DNA from: Hymenochaete sp. R1
Taxonomy: Eukaryota > Basidiomycota > Agaricomycetes > Hymenochaetales > Hymenochaetaceae
NCBI GenBank assembly: GCA_019400425.1
Contig: JAFREE010000080.1
Span: 1 to 64,000 of the forward strand
Direction of reading: 5' to 3'
Length of the DNA: 64,000 nucleotides
Shown here: one piece after another, positions 44,915 to 61,615 of the stretch
How the letters are laid out: the number at the start of each line of letters is the position of its first letter
Numbering within the stretch: the stretch's first letter is position 1
Position numbers and translations under genes: made by a program
The notes under the pieces: model-generated
Told to the model about the DNA's origin: nothing
The model's input: only the letters and a program-made list of their open reading frames with translations
Database searches by the model: none

Positions 44915-45825
44915 ACTTAATGAAACTCTAAAAACGCTGCTAAAGTTGTAAGTGTCACGAAGACAGGGAAAGCAAAAACTATGTACGATGCCTCCGCTCC
45001 GAATCAATTAATTGCTTGAACTTGGCCACTGCCTCCGATATCGTTGTTGGTGTACCCCCAAAGCCATTTTCATCTATTACCATTACACACTCAAAACTCT
45101 TCTCGTTTTTGGAAGGAACTATCTGCGTCCTTTACAGCTTCAAATAACTCAAGGCATCATTCGACCTTTGACCTTGAACGTGAAAGCGGACGTCGAGTTT
45201 TCAGATACACAGCCTACAATGTTGATCAAGAAGCTCAACTGGAAGGGCTCCCGAAGTCTCGTCAGATGGTTTTTATTATTACCTGGCTATATTGGCCATC
45301 GCGATGGATACATTTGAATACCCTGGAGTCCGAGATGCTTGTCTAGGGGCGTCTCGGCTCTGATGCAGTGCAATATATTGAGCTCTTGTAAGTGTCAAAT
45401 CCTCATCTTCTCATCAGACTATCAGGCTACTGTTGACCGTTATGATGGTAGATGCGAGATGAAACACAGGAGCGCGATGTGGAAGTTCTCCGCGTGAATC
45501 TGAACCCGGTGCCCAAACTATTTCCAGCAGATATCAAGATCCAAGCGTTTTCTTACCATCTTTTAAGGCAAAGAATTGATAACAACAGTTATGTGGAGCA
45601 CGACAGCACAACAATCAACTTCGGAGGCGCCTGATACTGATGAGACCAGATTATAGCATCCTTGAGCTCGCCTCTTTTCCCATTCCGATGTCATTCTCGT
45701 GGCATTGTCACAATCCCAAATCCTAAAAAAGATAATGCTAAACACTGCGAGTCGAGTTCGATTCCACGACAATTATATATATATAAGGATATTCCCCTCG
45801 GGGACTATGCTTCCCATCACCTACA
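44915..45825. other. Spacer between copies G and H
   Basis: No gene recognised. A TATATATATATAA element at 45774-45786 precedes copy H. Confidence 0.45.
45774..45786 (+). promoter_or_regulatory. TATA element of copy H
   Basis: Alternating TA stretch ending TATAAGG, about 40-50 bp before ATG 45826. Confidence 0.6.
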
Positions 45826-47451
45826 ATGTTGTCCGATGCCGCCTTTGCCATTCGAGATGTTAATGAAACACTACCTCCGGATGAAGTATTGGAATGGGTA
45901 GAGGAAAGTATCGTGAATGTGTACCTGTTCATGGTGCTGGCATCTGCCTTGGTCTATGATTCCTGTGAGCACCATTTTCTCTGTCAATTTAATTGTCTAA
46001 CTTGAACTCGTCTCAGTTTGCACAATCGACAAAGAAGTATGTATGTGGAAGTCATTGAGCATTCTCTTGCTGACTGTGCTTGCGTTGTTGCTAGGTCAAG
46101 TATTTTTGGGTATGCCGCTGAGTTCGCCAGATTTGCATGTTCTTAATGCAAGTTGAACCAGTTTGCCCCGCTAAACACGACCAAAATCATTTATTTTCTG
46201 GTCAGTTTTCTGACAGATTGCCTTCTTTGTCGAAGCTCACTATTGATGCAGAATCGTTATGTCGGCATTGTCGGATCAGTACTCGCAATACTTAGTTTGT
46301 CACAGCAATTGAAAGAATCTGGCTTGAAATTAATGAACTCCTCAGGTGTTTCGTTTAATTTATCGTTATTTGAGTGTGTATATCGTAATTCCATACTTTC
46401 GAAGGCTAATTGTTACTCTCAGATGTGCGTCAGTCGCAGACTCGAAGTTTAAAATATCGGCATTGAAGCTACATTTTGTAGGCGAGGTGTACAGATGGAT
46501 TCCCAATCTTTCGTGTACGTGAGTTCAAGACAAGCGCTTTTCATTTGCTAAGATCCGCAACAGATGCCGTCACTATTATCACCATCGACTGTAAGGCTTC
46601 CGGACGGTGTCACTGTAGCTCGCTAAGCTCCTCAATCAGATATCTTGACAATAAGAGTTGTGGCCCTGTATCATAAGGGTACGCGGTCATATCTTTTGCG
46701 CTCCTCCATATGCTAATGAAAATGCAGAAAAATGCATATCTGCCGTTCTCTACACCATTCTAGGATTTGAAGCTATTGTAAAAGTCATTATGACGATTTA
46801 CGGCACGTTAGCTATGGGGTGTAGGTGGTACATTTTGTCGGTGTTCTTTTACCTTATTTACTGACTTTTATGAAAACCGCCGACAGTTGAGATAACCGGT
46901 CTGGCAAGGGACCGTACATCCTGCGCTATCAGTAATGCTCTCCCGACATTCATCTATGCTCTGGACTGGTATGCCAAATATTTTTGTCGTGGTGAGTAGC
47001 TGAAGTCTTGTATAGGGGCCTTCCTCTTGGACTTGGATTTGTACTTTCGGTTCTAGCCCTAATTAAGGCCATGGAATACTGGAGGGCAAAAGATTTCCAT
47101 GCTTCGCGTCTTGTCAAGGTTCTCATGACAGATCAGATTATGTACTTCGCCGCGTAAGCCTATCTGAAAAATTCGCGATGCGATACTCATCCATTCAGAA
47201 GGGCGATATTGTGCTCGGTTTTCGCAATTCTGGGAGACGTGGGGGCTTTTGACCAGTTTACAGCGGAAGCTGTATTTGATTGTGTGGGGAGTCCTACGCT
47301 CCTCTGTATCCTCGGTAGCCGTATGTTCTTCAATTTGAAGGAGGCCGGAGAGGCAGGAGTTAACGAAGGGACAAATGCTGGATCTCATTGGCATCTTCCG
47401 ACGACTAGTAGCATTCATTTTGACGGACCAAGCACCGAGGAACGGCAGTAG
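45826..47451 (+). CDS. DUF6533-type seven-helix membrane protein, copy H
   Basis: The start is ATG at 45826 (MLSDAAFAIRDVNE). Exon 1 is 139 nt (45826-45964) ending ALVYDS. Then come CTIDKE, VKYFW, FAPLNTTKIIYFL, NRYVGIVGSVLAIL, a 28-nt exon ending FNLSLFE, the 2-nt exon AT (46433-46434) and CEVYRWIPNLS. Helices include ILTIRVVALYHK, TILGFEAIVKVIMTIYG and FIYALDW followed by GLPLGLGFVLSVLALIKAMEY (each split by introns). The C-terminal exon has LCILGSRMFFNLKEAGEAG and ends EERQ at 47451. The site where D and E have a GTGAGT donor reads CAGTAGGT here, so the last exon may be lost or replaced by an immediate stop; the tail is shorter. It is convergent with RRP43. Confidence 0.86.
46433..46434 (+). 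other. 2-nt micro-exon of copy H
   Basis: The sequence reads CTCAG|AT|GTGCGT. GA+A gives Glu and T+GC gives Cys of CEVYRW. Without it the following exon is read in the wrong frame. Confidence 0.78.
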
Positions 47452-47798
47452 GTCTATGCGAATCACTGTACATCTTGTATATGTATATATGCTTTTCGAA
47501 GGGTTTTTCTGATGTATTTATTATTTGCGCCTTTCATTCGTTGAGTGTGCCTTGCAGGCCGTAACTTTCTGAAAGTGATCGCGAGAAGAAAAAATCATGA
47601 AAGCAATTGCATACGTTCATGTTTCTTTCGTTCATCCATCTTTTTATGAACTTAATTCGTCTGAGTATCGGGTAGTGCGGTACAAGCACAACAATGGCTT
47701 TTGGCTTCGCATTTCAATGAACCCTTGAGCAAAGTAGGAACCAAATAACCCAAAGGACTTGCCTATGAAACGACATACTTCAACAGTCTAATTCTCAG
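47452..47798. other. Convergent spacer, copy H and RRP43
   Basis: About 350 bp of 3' flanks. No gene seen. Confidence 0.5.
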
Positions 47799-48997
47799 TT
47801 AAGAATATGAAACATCCAGGACCTCCGTGAGTTCCCGCCTTCTCGCTCTCGCCGCTCCGATACATCGACCTATGAGGTCTGCACCTATTCCTCCAGTACC
47901 GATCCCATCCTGTACTACAGACGATATCTGGCCGTGTTCGTCTATGATAACGTTGATAGATGTATCGAGAAGAGGTTCTTCAAACGACGTTGGGTCGGCG
48001 AGAACGTGTGCTCTATTTAACGCATTAGACGTGACAGATGATGACTTAAATTGGAAAGACTGGAACGTACGAGTCAAATATGCCGTAAGAAAATGAAGTA
48101 GGATTTCGGGAAAGCTGCAGAGGGACCTTTTCCTTTCGCGTGCAGATTGTTCGCCCTGTTTCCTCATTAAAGCTCGCTTTTGGTAGTCGCGCTGGGTGAT
48201 GGCCTGGTGTCAGAAAGACGAGTCGCGGACCATTAAAGGAGAAAGCTCTCACTATTTCGAAGAGCAGAAATCATAGCAAGGAATGCGGCGTCGAATGCGT
48301 TGCCGTCAAAATTGATGCACGTCGCATCGACGTAGAGGGTCCAGACCGCCTGACCAGGGAATATGCAAAGCGTCTCAAGTGGTAAGATATTTGAACTGCG
48401 TGGGTTTTTCATGTTAATAACATAAAATGGGAGCGTGCGGTCTTCACTGACGAAATAAGCGCATCGTTTAGACGAGACGAAAGGACTTGAGCATCGTCTG
48501 AAGGCGGTCCAGGCTTGAACCTAGGCGAGCAGAGGGCGGGGAGGTCAAGATTAGGTACTTTTGGTAGGTCAACGGGTAGGATATCTACGAAATTTAAGAG
48601 CCACGTACCTAAGTAACCAGCTGTGGGGGCATCAAGAAGAGGTAAAGCTATTTCAGCCTTGACACCGCAAACGACAGTGGTGTCCCCAATCCGAACGAGT
48701 GCAGAACCGTCTGCAGTGGAAATCGAGCCTTTTCTCATGCAAGCCAGTCAAAAGCAGTCATGGGACGAGAAGCAATGCTCATTATGCACCTGCATTAACG
48801 CTGAGGTCCCTGAAGTCCAATGCCGTGCGTGCGTCTGGTCGTATACCCTCCACGAGAAACCGTTCGAGATAGGTTCGAGGATGGAGTCGCCGGAAAACTT
48901 CAGCTTGCAATTTTTGGTGCTCTCTGATCTGTTCGGCGCCAGATTTCAACGACGTTGTATGAGGAGTAGAAGGCGGCGGAGCGGAGAGTGTGCTCAT
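47799..48997 (-). CDS. RRP43: Exosome core subunit RRP43 (EXOSC8-like, RNase PH fold)
   Basis: Subunit of the six-member RNase PH ring of the RNA exosome, which degrades and trims RNA in nucleus and cytosol; eukaryotic ring subunits are catalytically inactive. Exon 1 (48790-48997) reads MSTLSAPPPSTPHTTS, then EVFRRLHPRTYLERFL and GIRPDARTALDFRDLSVNA. Exon 2 (48609-48728) gives GSISTADGSALVRIGDTTVV and the AEIALPLLDAP stretch. Then PNLDLPALCSPRFKPGPP, QVLSSRLNDALIS, and across an intron LETLCIFPGQAVWTLYVDAT, CINFDGNAFDAAFLAMISAL. The last exon ends CIGAARARRRELTEVLD. R-P-D-x-R and the INFDGN-type block are the family marks. At least five exons; the junctions in the last third were not all fixed. 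Confidence 0.92.
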
Positions 48998-49649
48998 CGT
49001 TAGTAACGTTGGACTCGGTCCAAGACAAGTTGTACTTCATTGGCTCTCCAATTTGCGAACGCAAATAAATATTAATTACTCACTGTCGGAAACAATCACG
49101 TGATTTATCGTGGACATTGAAACCTTACAAGCTTGCTTAAGCTTAAGCTTCAGGAAAAATTTCATTAACATTAATATTTCTTTCCTCTACCTCGTTCTAC
49201 ATCATCATGCTTTTCTCAGCGACCAACATCCATGCAAGCTACAGGAACCACTGTCTGCGCAATAGAAATGATATGCCACAATGCGTCAATACAAGTCGCT
49301 GCACGCTGGTACATGTGGCCCCACTCTTAAAAACAAGACCTATGGAATTGAGGCTAACGTTTTAATGTTAGAAACCGTTTTCGTCAGAACCGCACACTTC
49401 AAATACGTCTATGTGATCTTCAAGCATGATATATGTGCGAGTCATTCATAGCTCAAAAGGGTACATTAATTCAGGTGTAACCTTGATTATATAGTACGAC
49501 CTAAGAGTAAACTACTGGGAGAGAAGAACGAAAAGCGGTAAATCTGTCAATATATGTTTATATTATAGAGTGAAATCGGAATTAGAGAAATAATAGCAAT
49601 TTCATTTAGAAAAGACGAAGGCCCATCCGCACATCAAGTTATCCTGTGT
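48998..49649. other. Spacer between RRP43 promoter and SMC5 3' end
   Basis: About 650 bp, AT-rich. Includes the RRP43 promoter. No gene seen. Confidence 0.5.
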
Positions 49650-54340
<4,691 letters not shown>

Positions 54341-54569
54341 AACCCACAAAAAAAATTAGAGACAATGAGGCTCAAGGCTCAAGGAGAGGAGGATACCCTT
54401 GGCTTGAGAGCACGCAGAAGTCAAGTCGCGACGCGCCGCGCTTTCAAACTCCGCCTAATGGATCACGTGAAATGTATCACGTGCTTTAACTTTCTCAAAA
54501 TAGAAATGTGATTTGCGCTTGACCCGGGGCTTGTGGTCGTCGAGGACGTCCTCACCTCGCCGTTGAAAG
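54341..54569. promoter_or_regulatory. Bidirectional promoter, SMC5 and TAF4
   Basis: 229 bp between two divergent starts must hold both core promoters. I see no clear TATA box on either side, in line with housekeeping expression. A CACGTGA-like string occurs twice (about 54465 and 54480). Confidence 0.6.
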
Positions 54570-56512
54570 ATGGCCATGACCATCCAGTCAAGTTTCGGAG
54601 CTCCAGCAGCCAAAAAGATGAAGACAGAGCACGGAAGTGCACCGAATTCAACCCCATCGACTCCTCAGATTCCGCAGACGACGTCGCAGTCGGCAACGCC
54701 AGCTCCGACATGGAGCAACTCACGTTCGTGACTGAGCGTTCATCGTTCTTAGCGATGCGGTTGTTGACGGAGTGTATTGCTTTAAATCAATGCAGAAATA
54801 CCAATAGACCCTGCTTTGCAGCAGCAGTCTTCGACTCCTGGTCCAGCGACGCCTTCAACTTCAACAACACCAGCGCAACCGCATCAGGTTACAACCGCCG
54901 TGCCAATGTCTACTACAATGCAGCCTATGTGAGATTCATTCAGTCTCTTTACAAACATTCTCAAACCGAAATTTTGTGATATCTAGGATGGGGAGGCTCA
55001 ACTACCAAAACTATACTGCATACGGCGGTGGCTCATCATATTATACTTTGCCTCAGTATCAGTTTCAAACGGCTCAAACACCAACTCTTGTCGCAGCACC
55101 AACACCTCCCCCAGCATCTACTACAACGTCGACAACGACTGCCGCATCCAAGCAACCAACACAAAATATGAACACAGAGCAGGAGTCAAATGTCGATATC
55201 TCCACACTTAATGACGCGTTAGGCAGCGCTGGTTTAGACTTACGAGTGCGCTGGCTTTTGTTTCCTTGCACAAAGCACTCTCTCATTCAATTCAACTTTG
55301 ATTTAGGCAGAAGAAGAAACCCTTCAACGGTCCCAAGATTACGCCATGTCTCACCGGTCCTTTGAAGATCGGTCGCGAAAACAACCCATATCCCCAGCCT
55401 TTGATACCCGGATCCTCGGGTCAGCCATGCGTTCCATTGCTACCAATCACAAAGTAACGCGCGTCCCCGAGGACGCTGTTTCATACGTTGCCTTAGCACT
55501 TCGCGCGCGTTTACAGACCCTCATTGAGGCTATGCTTGCTGCCTCTCGTCATCGGGCTCTTGCTCAATACGATCGCGAACCTAGCCTATACGAATATACG
55601 GGCGGGATGGGGAACGACGAGGAAGGAGCTTCGAGCCCGATGTGGAGTGTTGTCATAAAACGGGATATGAGGAAGATTCTAGAGATCTTGGAAAAGGTCG
55701 AGAGGGAAGAAGAGATGCGGATTAGGAGAGAAAGAAGAGAAAAGGCTGATGCGGCTGCAGCAGCAGCTGCTGCTATACAAGCCAGCGATTCTCCCTCCCT
55801 CGACGGAGCTGCACTCATAACAAGTGCTTCAAACAATGTAGACGATGGGGTGTCCCCGTCCGTAGGGGTAGAAAATGCAGGAACACCTGCTCCTTCTACC
55901 TCCAACCCCACCTCCGGAACAGCGGGCACCCAGCCCAAGAAGGCCAAGAAGAAGAAAGATGGACCAGGAGTTACAGCGCGCAATATGAGCGAAGACGTGC
56001 AGAAGCGGTTGTCGAATGCCGTGGCGACGCAGGCTGCGGGTCTTGGGAGAGGGAAGTATGCATGGATGACGAACGCTGGAGGTGGGGCTGCTGCCAGTCC
56101 TGCGAAACCAAAGCCGGCGGCTTCAGCAGGCGATGTATCGGCGAAAGTGGAAGGCTTAACGAATGGGAATGGAGGAAGCGCGACACCCCAAACCAACGGT
56201 GCCGATTCCAGTCCTACAATCCCTCAGAATGCTGGCCAAGCGCCATCCACGCCCAATCCCAACAATGCCTCTCCCGCTGCTCCAGGCGGGGCGAATGCGA
56301 CCGCTCAAGGTTTAGCAGGGACCAGTTCTTGGGCGAAGCCTTATGTTCCTGCTGCTCAGCGTATGGCTGCGGTTGCAGGTGGAGGATCACTTGCCCCTGG
56401 AGACGAGAACAAGCTACTCGTTACTCTGCGCGACGCGATGTTTGTTGTTGAACGGGAGAAAGGACATGGGGCAGGAAGAGGGAGTGCGGGTCCTGGTAGG
56501 AGTTGGGTGTGA
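54570..56512 (+). CDS. TAF4: TFIID subunit TAF4
   Basis: Core TFIID subunit that pairs with TAF12 through a histone-like fold. Four exons, join(54570..54723,54808..54928,54987..55245,55307..56512), give 579 residues. The N-terminal third is Ser/Thr/Pro/Gln-rich (MAMTIQSSFGAP, QQQSSTPGPATP). The TAF4 C-terminal domain starts at ISTLNDALGSAGLDLR|AEEETLQ and continues DTRILGSAMRSIATNH, VPEDAVSYVALALRARLQTL, MWSVVIKRDMRKILEILEKV, then an Arg/Glu helix and an Ala run. A long disordered Ala/Gly/Pro stretch leads to LVTLRDAMFVVEREKGHGAG near the end, the usual closing motif. The acceptor at 54808 (not the CAG repeats just after it) is required by phase. Confidence 0.92.
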
Positions 56513-56898
56513 TGTTGCAGATAGAGCTTATCATTATTTTTTCTTCCTTCTCCCTACTTTCAATCATTGATGATGCTAAATCTATAATTCCCCTCTCAAT
56601 ACCTGATTCTGTGCGCATTTAAAAGGATTATGTCTGTTTCAACTTCTTTTATTTCAACTCGACCATGTTGCTCTGCTGTTTTCCCGTATTTTCTTGAAAG
56701 TGTAAGTGACACAATTTTATTTTGCTCACTCTGCATAATACGTCCCATCCGCCATCGGGCATCCAGGTAGTAGCTTATCCAGGGTTGTGATACCGAATGA
56801 GCAACGTAACACATTCTCCTTATATATATATTGCGCCGGAAAAAAAATTACGCTACATATCCACATTTTTTTTGTTTGCACTCCAGATTCCAGCGCAT
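56513..56898. other. Convergent spacer, TAF4 and ASADH
   Basis: About 390 bp of 3' flanks; contains short TA and A runs. No gene seen. Confidence 0.5.
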
Positions 56899-58198
56899 TC
56901 AGTTCGACGCTGGAACACTCAGCAAGCCTCGCGCCAAAGCAATCTCCGCATTGATGATACTACTCGTTGCAGCCCCAATGCACACATTGTTGGCCAATAC
57001 CACAAATTTCACATCCAACACCGGACACTGTCTGACCCTCCCAACTTCAACACCCGCACCCCGTTGGTGATCCCTATCCAGTCTCGGTTGCGGCCGATCA
57101 GGCGCGTCGTGGACCGTAATAGCATGTGCAGGAGCAGAAGGGCATCCTATGGAGGCTGCATCAGGTGTATAAGATTCGAGTGCCTCGCGGACTTGCTGAG
57201 GTGAGGGTGGGGGCCGACGAGCGAAGCGGACAGAGACAGAAGCAGTGTGACCGTCGAGGACGGGTACGCGATTGCACGCAGCTGAGATGCGTAGCGGGTG
57301 GGACGCGTGCATGTCGAATTTCTTCGCAGTTACCTGAGTTGACTGTGTGGAAGAAGATTGTTGTTGGGACGGGTTCGAGGATGAGGTGGAAGTTACATCG
57401 GGATCGGTGGTGGGAACAGCCGACAATGTGGAAGGTGGCGTGTCCACGTTCGAAACACCTCCAAGAATCTTCAGAATCTCCCACTGAATCTTTTCTTCCT
57501 CCCCAGGTATGTACGGAACGACATTATCCAGAATATCCAGCGAAGGTACGCCAGGATAACCACCACCAGAGATCGCTTGCAGAGTCGTACAGATGACAGC
57601 GTCTAGAGGCCCGAAAGCGCGCTCAAGCGCGGCAAGTGGGATAACGACACCGGTCGTGGAACAATTCGCATTCGTGACAATAAATCCTCTGGAGAGTGAA
57701 TTGAGCGATTGTTGGTAGGGGATGACGGAAAGGTGGGACGGATTCACGAGCGGGACGAGGAGTGGAACGTCCGGGTCGCGGCGGTGGTTTTTTGAATTAG
57801 AGAAAACGGCAAGTTCGGCGGCGCGAAAGGCCGTTTCTGCGATAGAGTCAGAGAGATTAGAGCTTAAGCGAAGGCACCTGGATGAAAATTTGAATCAGCT
57901 CACCGATGTCTCCCGCAACCTCTGCATCCAAGCCCGAGAAGACCACCAGGCATTCCTCGAAGTGCTTTGGGTCGCACTCGTTCACGACGATATTTTTTAC
58001 TGCACTCGGTATCGATGTTGAAAGCTTCCAGCTGACTGCCTTCGCATAGGGCTTGCCAGCTGATCGAGCCGAAGCTCCCAGGGCATGTATAATGAAAAAT
58101 GGGTGGTCTTCGAGCAGCGCGATGAAGCGCTGCCCAACGGTGCCAGTTGCACCGAGGATGCCGACCTTGATGCTCTTGCTTTTGAGATCCTTTATCAT
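56899..58198 (-). CDS. HOM2: Aspartate-semialdehyde dehydrogenase
   Basis: Reduces aspartyl-4-phosphate to aspartate-4-semialdehyde with NADPH, the branch step toward Thr and Met. Two exons, complement(join(56899..57836,57904..58198)), give 410 residues. The Rossmann start VGILGATGTVGQRFIALLED binds NADP; FSGLDAEVAGDI, RAAELAVFSNSKNHRRDPDV and PLLVPLVNPSHL follow. The catalytic Cys is in TNANCSTTG. Next come LQAISGGGYPGVPSLDILDN, IPGEEEKIQWEILKILGG and CNRVPVLDGHTASVSVRF with the active-site His. Between GG and the substrate domain sits a Ser/Thr/Gln-rich insertion of about 40 residues, much longer than the usual loop. The start MIKDLKSKS fits the family length; an upstream ATG would need a further exon. 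Confidence 0.94.
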
Positions 58199-59819
58199 GT
58201 TGGTTCTCCGCTGCAGATACGGGAGTAATAAAACCCGCAGCGAGCAGGGAGGAGGCGGTTGACGATGGAAGTAAGGAAGGAAGAGTAACCTCGTTCGATG
58301 ACTCTGGATTTGGCTGTATGCGGTCGCGTGCCACTTTGATTACATCATCACAAATAAAACATTTCGCAGCTTTTCAATCTCTGAGACTTCTTCAGCCACC
58401 ACCCTCCACCTTCTGTCCTTCGTCGTTATATGATTCAACAGAGCACTTGATTCGTATATTGGCATGGCCTAGCCGTTAATTTGTGCTTAGAAAACTGTGC
58501 TTTCCAGTACCATCTTCGGCAGAGGTTTGTCGTAAGGGCACTCGCTTTCCTCCGAAGGTATTACAGGGAAATCATCATACTGTCTTTATGGCTCCAAGAC
58601 TCTTCGTCAACGTCAACTACGACTTTATAACCCCAGTTCCTGTACGAACACTGCCCAGGTAATCCAGGTAAGTAACAATCTGGGCTCAACCTGAGCCATT
58701 GTGACATTATTGACACGTTTTCTCACAGCGGGACGAACTCTTTGACCACCAACTTCGATTGTTCTTCTGAGTATCTTGAAACACCTACGAAGATTCTCTC
58801 GGCATTTCACCAGTCTACCGGATCTACTTCTAAACGAAATTTATCAAGCCTCGGGCCTTCAAGCCAATAATATCAACGCACCCTCTCCATGGTGCCTTGT
58901 TCCATTGGTTCAACTCCAGGTTTCCCAATGAGCTTTTTATAACCCTCGACGGAAGCGACCACTCTCCAAGGTTGTACTGGAAGTGTTAACAGAAAGTCCC
59001 GCATGATCGACCTGTATAATTTCCTTGGCCAACGTCATACAAAGCTGACAATCAATGGATATATGTATATCACAGGTGCGTAGAACGAACGGAGGACTCG
59101 GATCTTACTGCTACGGATCGAGTTCGAGTTTGAGACAGGGCAAAACGATCGAACCTAAGAATAGGAAGCTCCTACCCTTTCGTAAGAAGTTTGCTCAGGC
59201 TTGAAATAACGGGACAAGACTTCGACGTCTCTGTTGATCATGAATGTAAGTTTGTCACTTTACATTTCCGCGGTCGGCTTTTCCATCGACTGCGGCCACA
59301 CCTCTACTCGGAACTCTTTTTTTTGCCGTACAGCGGAGCCAGTCAAGAAAACGTTCACTACTTTTAGCATACCATGTCATGGTAGTGCTCGCATGCAGTG
59401 TTGTGCTGATATCTGCGGTACATGTACTCCACGAAATCGCTTCGAGAGTTTTTGATCCCCGTAACTTCCTCAAGATTCCTCGCTTCAAAATCACACAGCG
59501 CCCATACGATTAACAGTTGTATTTAAAGAACTTCGACGTGCTGGTGGAAGCGGAAGTGCACTACAGTTTTGTCTCTCACTCCACCTTTCACGTGAAATCT
59601 CCATGACCTTTGCTTCGACTAGTTTCCGCCGGGGAAATCGCACTCTTCTCGTAGCACTAGTACTGTTACATGGCCATCGTGATGGTCATCAAAACGCGTC
59701 TCCACGAAGGCAGCCCCTAACCAGACGGTCATAAACTCCTCGGGCGAAATCTAAATCTGCTTGTTAGGAGTATATATTAGTGAGTCACTTCCTTGCCTTC
59801 TAACATAACCTCTTTAGCC
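58199..59819. other. Intergenic between ASADH and copy I
   Basis: About 1.6 kb. No domain-bearing frame. The ASADH promoter is at the left and a TATATATTAG element at 59771-59780 at the right. Confidence 0.45.
59771..59780 (+). promoter_or_regulatory. TATA element of copy I
   Basis: TATATATTAG, 49 bp upstream of ATG 59820, at the same spacing as in copies D and E. Confidence 0.55.
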
Positions 59820-61615
59820 ATGCCCTCTGACCATTCTATCTCCAATCGAGACGTTGCGATATACGTCGATCCAAGTGAAGTACCCACCTGGGTCAAGGAG
59901 ACGTATGTCATTGGTTATCTCTTGATCAGTCTGACGACTGCTCTCATATATGATTCGCGTGAGTACCATAACAAATATGTAATTGCACGGCGCTATCACT
60001 ATCTAACGCCGCTGTTTCAGTCTATACATTTGATAAAGAGGTATGAGCTTTGCTATACTATCAGACCCATTTTGATTTATCCCTTTTCTTCGTAAGGTCA
60101 AGTACTTTTGGGTGCGTCTCACCACCTTTCTTCTAGCCTACGAGCTCCTGAAGTATGCTCCCAGATCCCGAAGGGAAGGTACATGACGAAAATGGTTTAC
60201 TTTCTGGTGCGTGATCCGTCACGGTGTCGAGCCTTGCCCGAACAAATGCTTAATCCGTTAAAGAATCGCTACTTGGGAATCATCGGTGCTGTTTTAAAAG
60301 TTGTTGGTGAGCGCACTCTTTCTTTCGAAGAACGGTACGGTCAATTCGAGTTTTCTCTCCAGAAAACTTTCTCAATATCACATTGACTACGTACGCCCGT
60401 TCTTTATTCATATTCATTGTGTCTCTTCCTAATTTACTCTAGTTGTGAGAAATCCTATGACATGTTGTGCCTCGCATAGTAATAAAATAACGGCAGGCCT
60501 AACGAGCAAGTGGATATCAAATACATCTTGTGAGTTTCTGGTTCATAACCGTCCTCCGGTTCTGCTTGACGCGGGGAATAGATGCCACTACGATACTCTC
60601 GATTGACTGTACGTCGGCCAAAGACTCATAAGCTGAAACCGGGATAACCTATCTTTACGACAGACATTCTGACACTCAGAGTGATAGCCTTGTGTCACAA
60701 TGGTACGGACTAATTCCGCCATTACTCTAAATTTAATAGTCTTATGGTCGCAGAGAAATGGATAACCTCCATCCTTTACACCATAATGGTTATCGAAGTA
60801 CTGGCAAAAATACCTTTAATGATATACGGGACCACACTACAACATGGTATGCTTGCTGGCAGCGAGAATACGCGTTGTTGCTTACCCCTATTTGCCAGAT
60901 GAGATTGTTGGTCTGGCCAAGACCGTGACCAGCTGCGCCGTGAAGAGCAGCCAGCCACTTCGTTCCGCGGTCGCCCTTCCCCCGTGGTTTTTCATCGTCG
61001 ATTGGTACGTTGCATCACTGATTAACATTCTCGGGATTAAGCTTAAAGTCTCTTCAAAGGTCCGTGCCGTTATCGTATGGAATGTTGCTACTCGTCATCG
61101 CACTCTTCAAAGCTACAGAATATTGGAGAATGAACGGGTTCCGTGGTTCTCGGCTGGTCAGAGTTCTCATCAAAGATCAAGTCATGTATTTCATGCTGTG
61201 CGTTGTGATTCCTTTTTCATCATCCGCCTAGTGTAGTAACCAAGTAATCAGTGCCTTCTCTTGCGCCGTTTTTACCATCTTAGGCGACAAGTACACCTTC
61301 GAATCATCGGTTTTGTCTGGTGCATTATCAGGACTGGGAAGCCCTTCACTCCAATGCATCCTAGGGAGCCGGCTTTTCTTTAATCTCAAGGAAGCTGCTG
61401 AGCATGGCGTCAATGAAGGAACGAACTGGAGCTCGCATACCGGTACCAACAGCGGAATCGAATTCGTAGTGCCGTCTAGCACAGACTCTCGTACACAGTG
61501 AGTGATATGTCACTTTTTGATCCTGACTGATTGGATTGTCTAATATTCCGTCAGGTCGCAGTCTGCCAACGAAAAGAATGACCGTAAAATTGCTGTAGGA
61601 GCTGATTCAGCTTAG
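59820..61615 (+). CDS. DUF6533-type seven-helix membrane protein, copy I
   Basis: The start is ATG at 59820 (MPSDHSISNRDVAIYVD). Exon 1 is 139 nt (59820-59958) with WVKETYVIGYLLISLTTALI. Then LYTFDKE, VKYFW, IPKGRYMTKMVYFL, NRYLGIIGAVLKVV, a 28-nt exon NFLNITLTT, the 2-nt exon TT (60445-60446) and CLTSKWISNTS. Helices and loops include ATTILSID, ILTLRVIALCHN, ILYTIMVIEVLAKIPLMIYG and the extracellular-type segment EIVGLAKTVTSCAVK. The C-terminal exon carries LQCILGSRLFFNLKEAAEHG, then a last exon ends KIAVGADSA. With copy J it forms a distinct subgroup (VDPSEVPTWVK, EVLAKIPLMIYG). Confidence 0.87.
60445..60446 (+). other. 2-nt micro-exon of copy I
   Basis: The sequence reads CTCTAG|TT|GTGAGA. 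AC+T gives Thr and T+GC gives Cys of CLTSKW. Without it the next exon runs to a stop (TGA) at its end. Confidence 0.78.

Noticed and set aside
45750..45768. GAGTTCGATTCC, resembling a tRNA B box
   Set aside because: No A box at the right distance upstream and no acceptor or anticodon stem can be folded; it also overlaps the copy H promoter.
54810..54825. CAG repeat acceptors for TAF4 exon 2
   Set aside because: All three AG choices give a phase clash with exon 1; the acceptor at 54807/54808 keeps the frame.
58461..58480. TGGCCTAGCCG, resembling a tRNA A box
   Set aside because: No TTCRA-type B box follows within tRNA length.
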